From the NCBI GenBank assembly GCA_013823365.1, contig PNMC01000013.1, positions 1 through 32,838 of the forward strand: 32,838 nucleotides of DNA. Direction: 5' to 3'. Positions 30,507 to 32,838 of this stretch are shown piece by piece (the first letter of the stretch is position 1; the number at the start of each line of letters is the position of its first letter). Both the position numbers and the translations under genes were made by a program. The notes under the pieces were generated by a model, which did no database searches, was not told where the DNA came from, and worked only from the letters and a program-made list of their open reading frames with translations. The stretch is from Parvibaculum sp. GTDB lineage: Bacteria > Pseudomonadota > Alphaproteobacteria > Parvibaculales > Parvibaculaceae.

Positions 30507-32838
30507 TCAGCTTTTGGCAGCGCGGGCGTCGAACTCGCGGACGGCGGCGGCATCCCGGAGCGAGAGATCGGGATAATCCGGATCGCTGCCGACTTCAGGC
30601 AGGATACGCCATGAGCGGGCGCATTTGCGGCCTTCGGCAAGTTTCGGTACGACGGCGACGCCCGGCACGTCATCGAGACGCCAGGCATCGGCGGGGCCTT
30701 CGCCTTCGATGAGCTGTGCCTGACTGGTGATCGAAATTTCGGCGAGGTCGACGCCTTTCATTGCCTCGATCAGCTCCGGCCGCGAGACATAGACGTCCGG
30801 GGCGGCTTCGAGGCTCGCGCCGATGCGCTTTTCGCGGCGCTCGACTTCGAGCGCGCCGGTGACGGCACGGCGAAGCTCGCGGACCTTCTTCCATTTTTCC
30901 GACAGGGCGTCGTTCCGCCACTCGCCCGGAATTTCCGGGAAGGTGCGCAGATGGACCGAGCCCTCTTCCGAGGGGAAGCGGGCGAGCCAGACTTCTTCCA
31001 CGGTGAAGCAGAGGACGGGCGCGAGCCATGCCGTCAGGCAATCGAACAGGCGATCGAGAACGGTGCGGCAGGCGCGGCGGCGCAGCGAGGACGGCGCATC
31101 GCAATAAAGCGTGTCCTTGCGGATATCGAAATAGAAGGCCGAGAGTTCGACATTCATGAAATTCGACAGGGCCTGCGTGACGCGCTTGAAGTCGTAATCG
31201 AGGTAAGCCTTGCGGACGAGCTCATCGAGCTCGGCGAGGCGATGCAGGATGACGCGCTCGAGCTCCGGCATGTCGGCGACGGAGACGCGCTCTTCATCCG
31301 AGAAGCCCGAGAGATTGCCGAGCAGATAGCGGAAGGTGTTGCGCAGTTTCCGGTAGGCCTCGACATTCGATTTGATGATGTCGTTGCCGATATTGTGATC
31401 TTCCCAGTAATCGGTGGAGGCGACCCAGAGACGGAGGATGTCGGCGCCGTTCTGCTCCACGATCTTTTGCGGGGCTATCACGTTGCCGAGCGACTTCGAC
31501 ATCTTGCGGCCCTTCTCGTCCATGGTGAAGCCATGGGTGAGAACCTGCTTGTAGGGCGCGCGGCCGCGCGTGCCGCAGCTCTCAAGCAGCGAGGACTGGA
31601 ACCAGCCGCGATGCTGGTCGGAGCCTTCGAGATAGAGATCGGCGGGCGACGGCATGCCGCGGCCTTCAAGGACGAAGGCGTGGGTGGAGCCTGAATCGAA
31701 CCAGACGTCGAGAATGTCTGTCACTTTCTCGTAGTCGTCAGCCTTGTACTTGTTGCCGAGGAATTCGGCAGCCGGGCGCTCGAACCAGGCATCGGCACCT
31801 TCCTTGGCGACGGCATCGACGATGCGCGCATTCACTTCCGGGTCGCGGAGCAGCGAACCGTCATCCTTGCGGACGAAGAGCGTCAGGGGCACGCCCCAGG
31901 CGCGCTGGCGGGAGAGCACCCAGTCGGGCCGCGTCTCGACCATGGAATAGATGCGGTTGCGGTTGCGCGCGGGCACCCAGCGGACTTTCTCGATTTCTTC
32001 CAGCGCGACCTCACGGAAGGGCTTGCCGCCCGCCGCCTCGATCTTCGCATCCATCGAGACGAACCATTGCGGCGTGTTGCGGAAGATCAAGGGCGCCTTT
32101 GAGCGCCATGAATGGGGATAGGAATGGGTGACCTTGCCCTTGGCGAGCAGCGCGCCTGCCTTTTCCAGTTCCTCGATCACGGCGGCATTGGCGTTGCCTT
32201 CCTTGCCCTGCCGCGTCAGCACGAACTTGCCCGCAAAGAGCGGCACATGATCGTAATAGACGCCTTCCTCGTTCACCGTGTCGGGGATTTCCTTCGCGCC
32301 GAAATTCTCGACCCAGATGAAATAGTCGTCCTGACCGTGACCCGGCGCCGTATGGACGAAGCCTGTACCGGCCTCTTCGGTGACGTGGTCGCCAGCGAGG
32401 AGAGGCACGCCGAAGTCGTAGCCCTGGCCGTGGAAGGGATGCGCGCAGACGACGCCATGCAAATTGTCGGCGGTCACAGTGCGAAGCCGTGTCCAAGCCT
32501 CGATCTTCGCATCCGCCTTCACCTGCTCGGCCAGCGCATCGGCGAGCACCAGCGTCTCACCGGAGCCTGCGACTTCATAAAGCCCGTAAGCGATTTTCGG
32601 CGAATAGGAAATCGCGCGGTTGGCGGGGATCGTCCAGGGCGTCGTCGTCCAGATGACGATGGAAGCTCCGATCAATTTCTTCTGGTGTTGTCCGTCATCC
32701 TTTTGCATCGACTGCACAATAGGAAACTTCACCCAGATCGTGTGGCTCTGGTGATCGTGATATTCGACTTCGGCTTCGGCGAGCGCGGTCTTTTCCACGA
32801 CCGACCACATGACCGGCTTCGAGCCGCGATAGAGCGAG
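30507..32838 (-). CDS. ileS: Isoleucyl-tRNA synthetase (N-terminus cut by window edge)
   Basis: About 776 residues of IleRS are present; roughly 180-200 N-terminal residues, including the HIGH motif, lie beyond the right edge. The frame enters as SLYRGSKPVMWSVVEKTALAEAE, the conserved block before the editing domain. IWTTTPWTIPANRAIS and GTGFVHTAPGHGQDD belong to the CP1 editing domain that hydrolyses Val-tRNA(Ile). WFDSGSTHAFVLEG and DEKGRKMSKSLGN (ATP binding) lie in the catalytic core. The anticodon-binding domain follows. At the C-terminus, where E. coli has two Cys-x-x-Cys pairs binding zinc, this protein reads CARSW and SLRD, so the zinc site is mostly lost. lspA follows after 11 bases. 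Confidence 0.96.
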   Translation of the reverse strand, partial: SLYRGSKPVMWSVVEKTALAEAEVEYHDHQSHTIWVKFPIVQSMQKDDGQHQKKLIGASIVIWTTTPWTIPANRAISYSPKIAYGLYEVAGSGETLVLADALAEQVKADAKIEAWTRLRTVTADNLHGVVCAHPFHGQGYDFGVPLLAGDHVTEEAGTGFVHTAPGHGQDDYFIWVENFGAKEIPDTVNEEGVYYDHVPLFAGKFVLTRQGKEGNANAAVIEELEKAGALLAKGKVTHSYPHSWRSKAPLIFRNTPQWFVSMDAKIEAAGGKPFREVALEEIEKVRWVPARNRNRIYSMVETRPDWVLSRQRAWGVPLTLFVRKDDGSLLRDPEVNARIVDAVAKEGADAWFERPAAEFLGNKYKADDYEKVTDILDVWFDSGSTHAFVLEGRGMPSPADLYLEGSDQHRGWFQSSLLESCGTRGRAPYKQVLTHGFTMDEKGRKMSKSLGNVIAPQKIVEQNGADILRLWVASTDYWEDHNIGNDIIKSNVEAYRKLRNTFRYLLGNLSGFSDEERVSVADMPELERVILHRLAELDELVRKAYLDYDFKRVTQALSNFMNVELSAFYFDIRKDTLYCDAPSSLRRRACRTVLDRLFDCLTAWLAPVLCFTVEEVWLARFPSEEGSVHLRTFPEIPGEWRNDALSEKWKKVRELRRAVTGALEVERREKRIGASLEAAPDVYVSRPELIEAMKGVDLAEISITSQAQLIEGEGPADAWRLDDVPGVAVVPKLAEGRKCARSWRILPEVGSDPDYPDLSLRDAAAVREFDARAAKS

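Overview
The window is GC-rich chromosomal DNA from an alphaproteobacterium. It carries rpmH-rnpA-yidC-engB-argB, an order familiar from Rhizobiales (Hyphomicrobiales). It also carries the alphaproteobacterial families DUF1036, DUF2336 and DUF3035, and a perfect CtrA-type site. A Parvibaculum-like organism is my guess from general character only. I see no insertion sequence, prophage, integrase or CRISPR array. Coding density is high and many neighbouring genes overlap.

Layout. 1-5230 is an assorted catabolic stretch: a nitronate-monooxygenase-like flavoenzyme (cut by the left edge), an exported sulfatase, a short-chain dehydrogenase with a clear terminator before it, tRNA-Arg(ACG), a hairpin-rich non-coding block, and a DmpA/NylC-type self-cleaving aminohydrolase. 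A gamma-glutamyltransferase follows, divergent to that hydrolase. 6956-15665 is a tightly packed run of seven minus-strand genes. In transcription order they are a TVP38/TMEM64 membrane protein, an FAD disulfide oxidoreductase, an orphan sensor histidine kinase, otsB, a GH15 glycosidase, otsA and glucokinase. The last four make a plausible trehalose synthesis and recycling unit, and the kinase gene overlaps otsB by 4 bases.

15848-20089 is the plus-strand housekeeping run rpmH-rnpA-yidC-engB-argB. It has a strong sigma70-type promoter and a terminator-like hairpin in the leader. 20154-23267 holds a periplasmic protein with two DUF1036 domains around a peptidoglycan-binding-like domain, a DUF2336 repeat protein, and a pyrimidine 5'-nucleotidase. 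The CtrA-like box lies between the last two. From 23250 to the right edge everything is on the minus strand: ileS (5' end cut off), lspA, a DUF3035 lipoprotein, two M16 peptidase-family proteins (one catalytic, one without the zinc motif), then pgi and mutL.

The points most worth a second look are the trehalose/histidine-kinase operon, the possible attenuator ahead of rpmH, the CtrA box at DUF2336, the DUF1036-PG-binding-DUF1036 architecture, and the nested alternative hairpins at 3971-4066. No wholly new system is evident. Function calls rest on motifs read by eye, without database searches.
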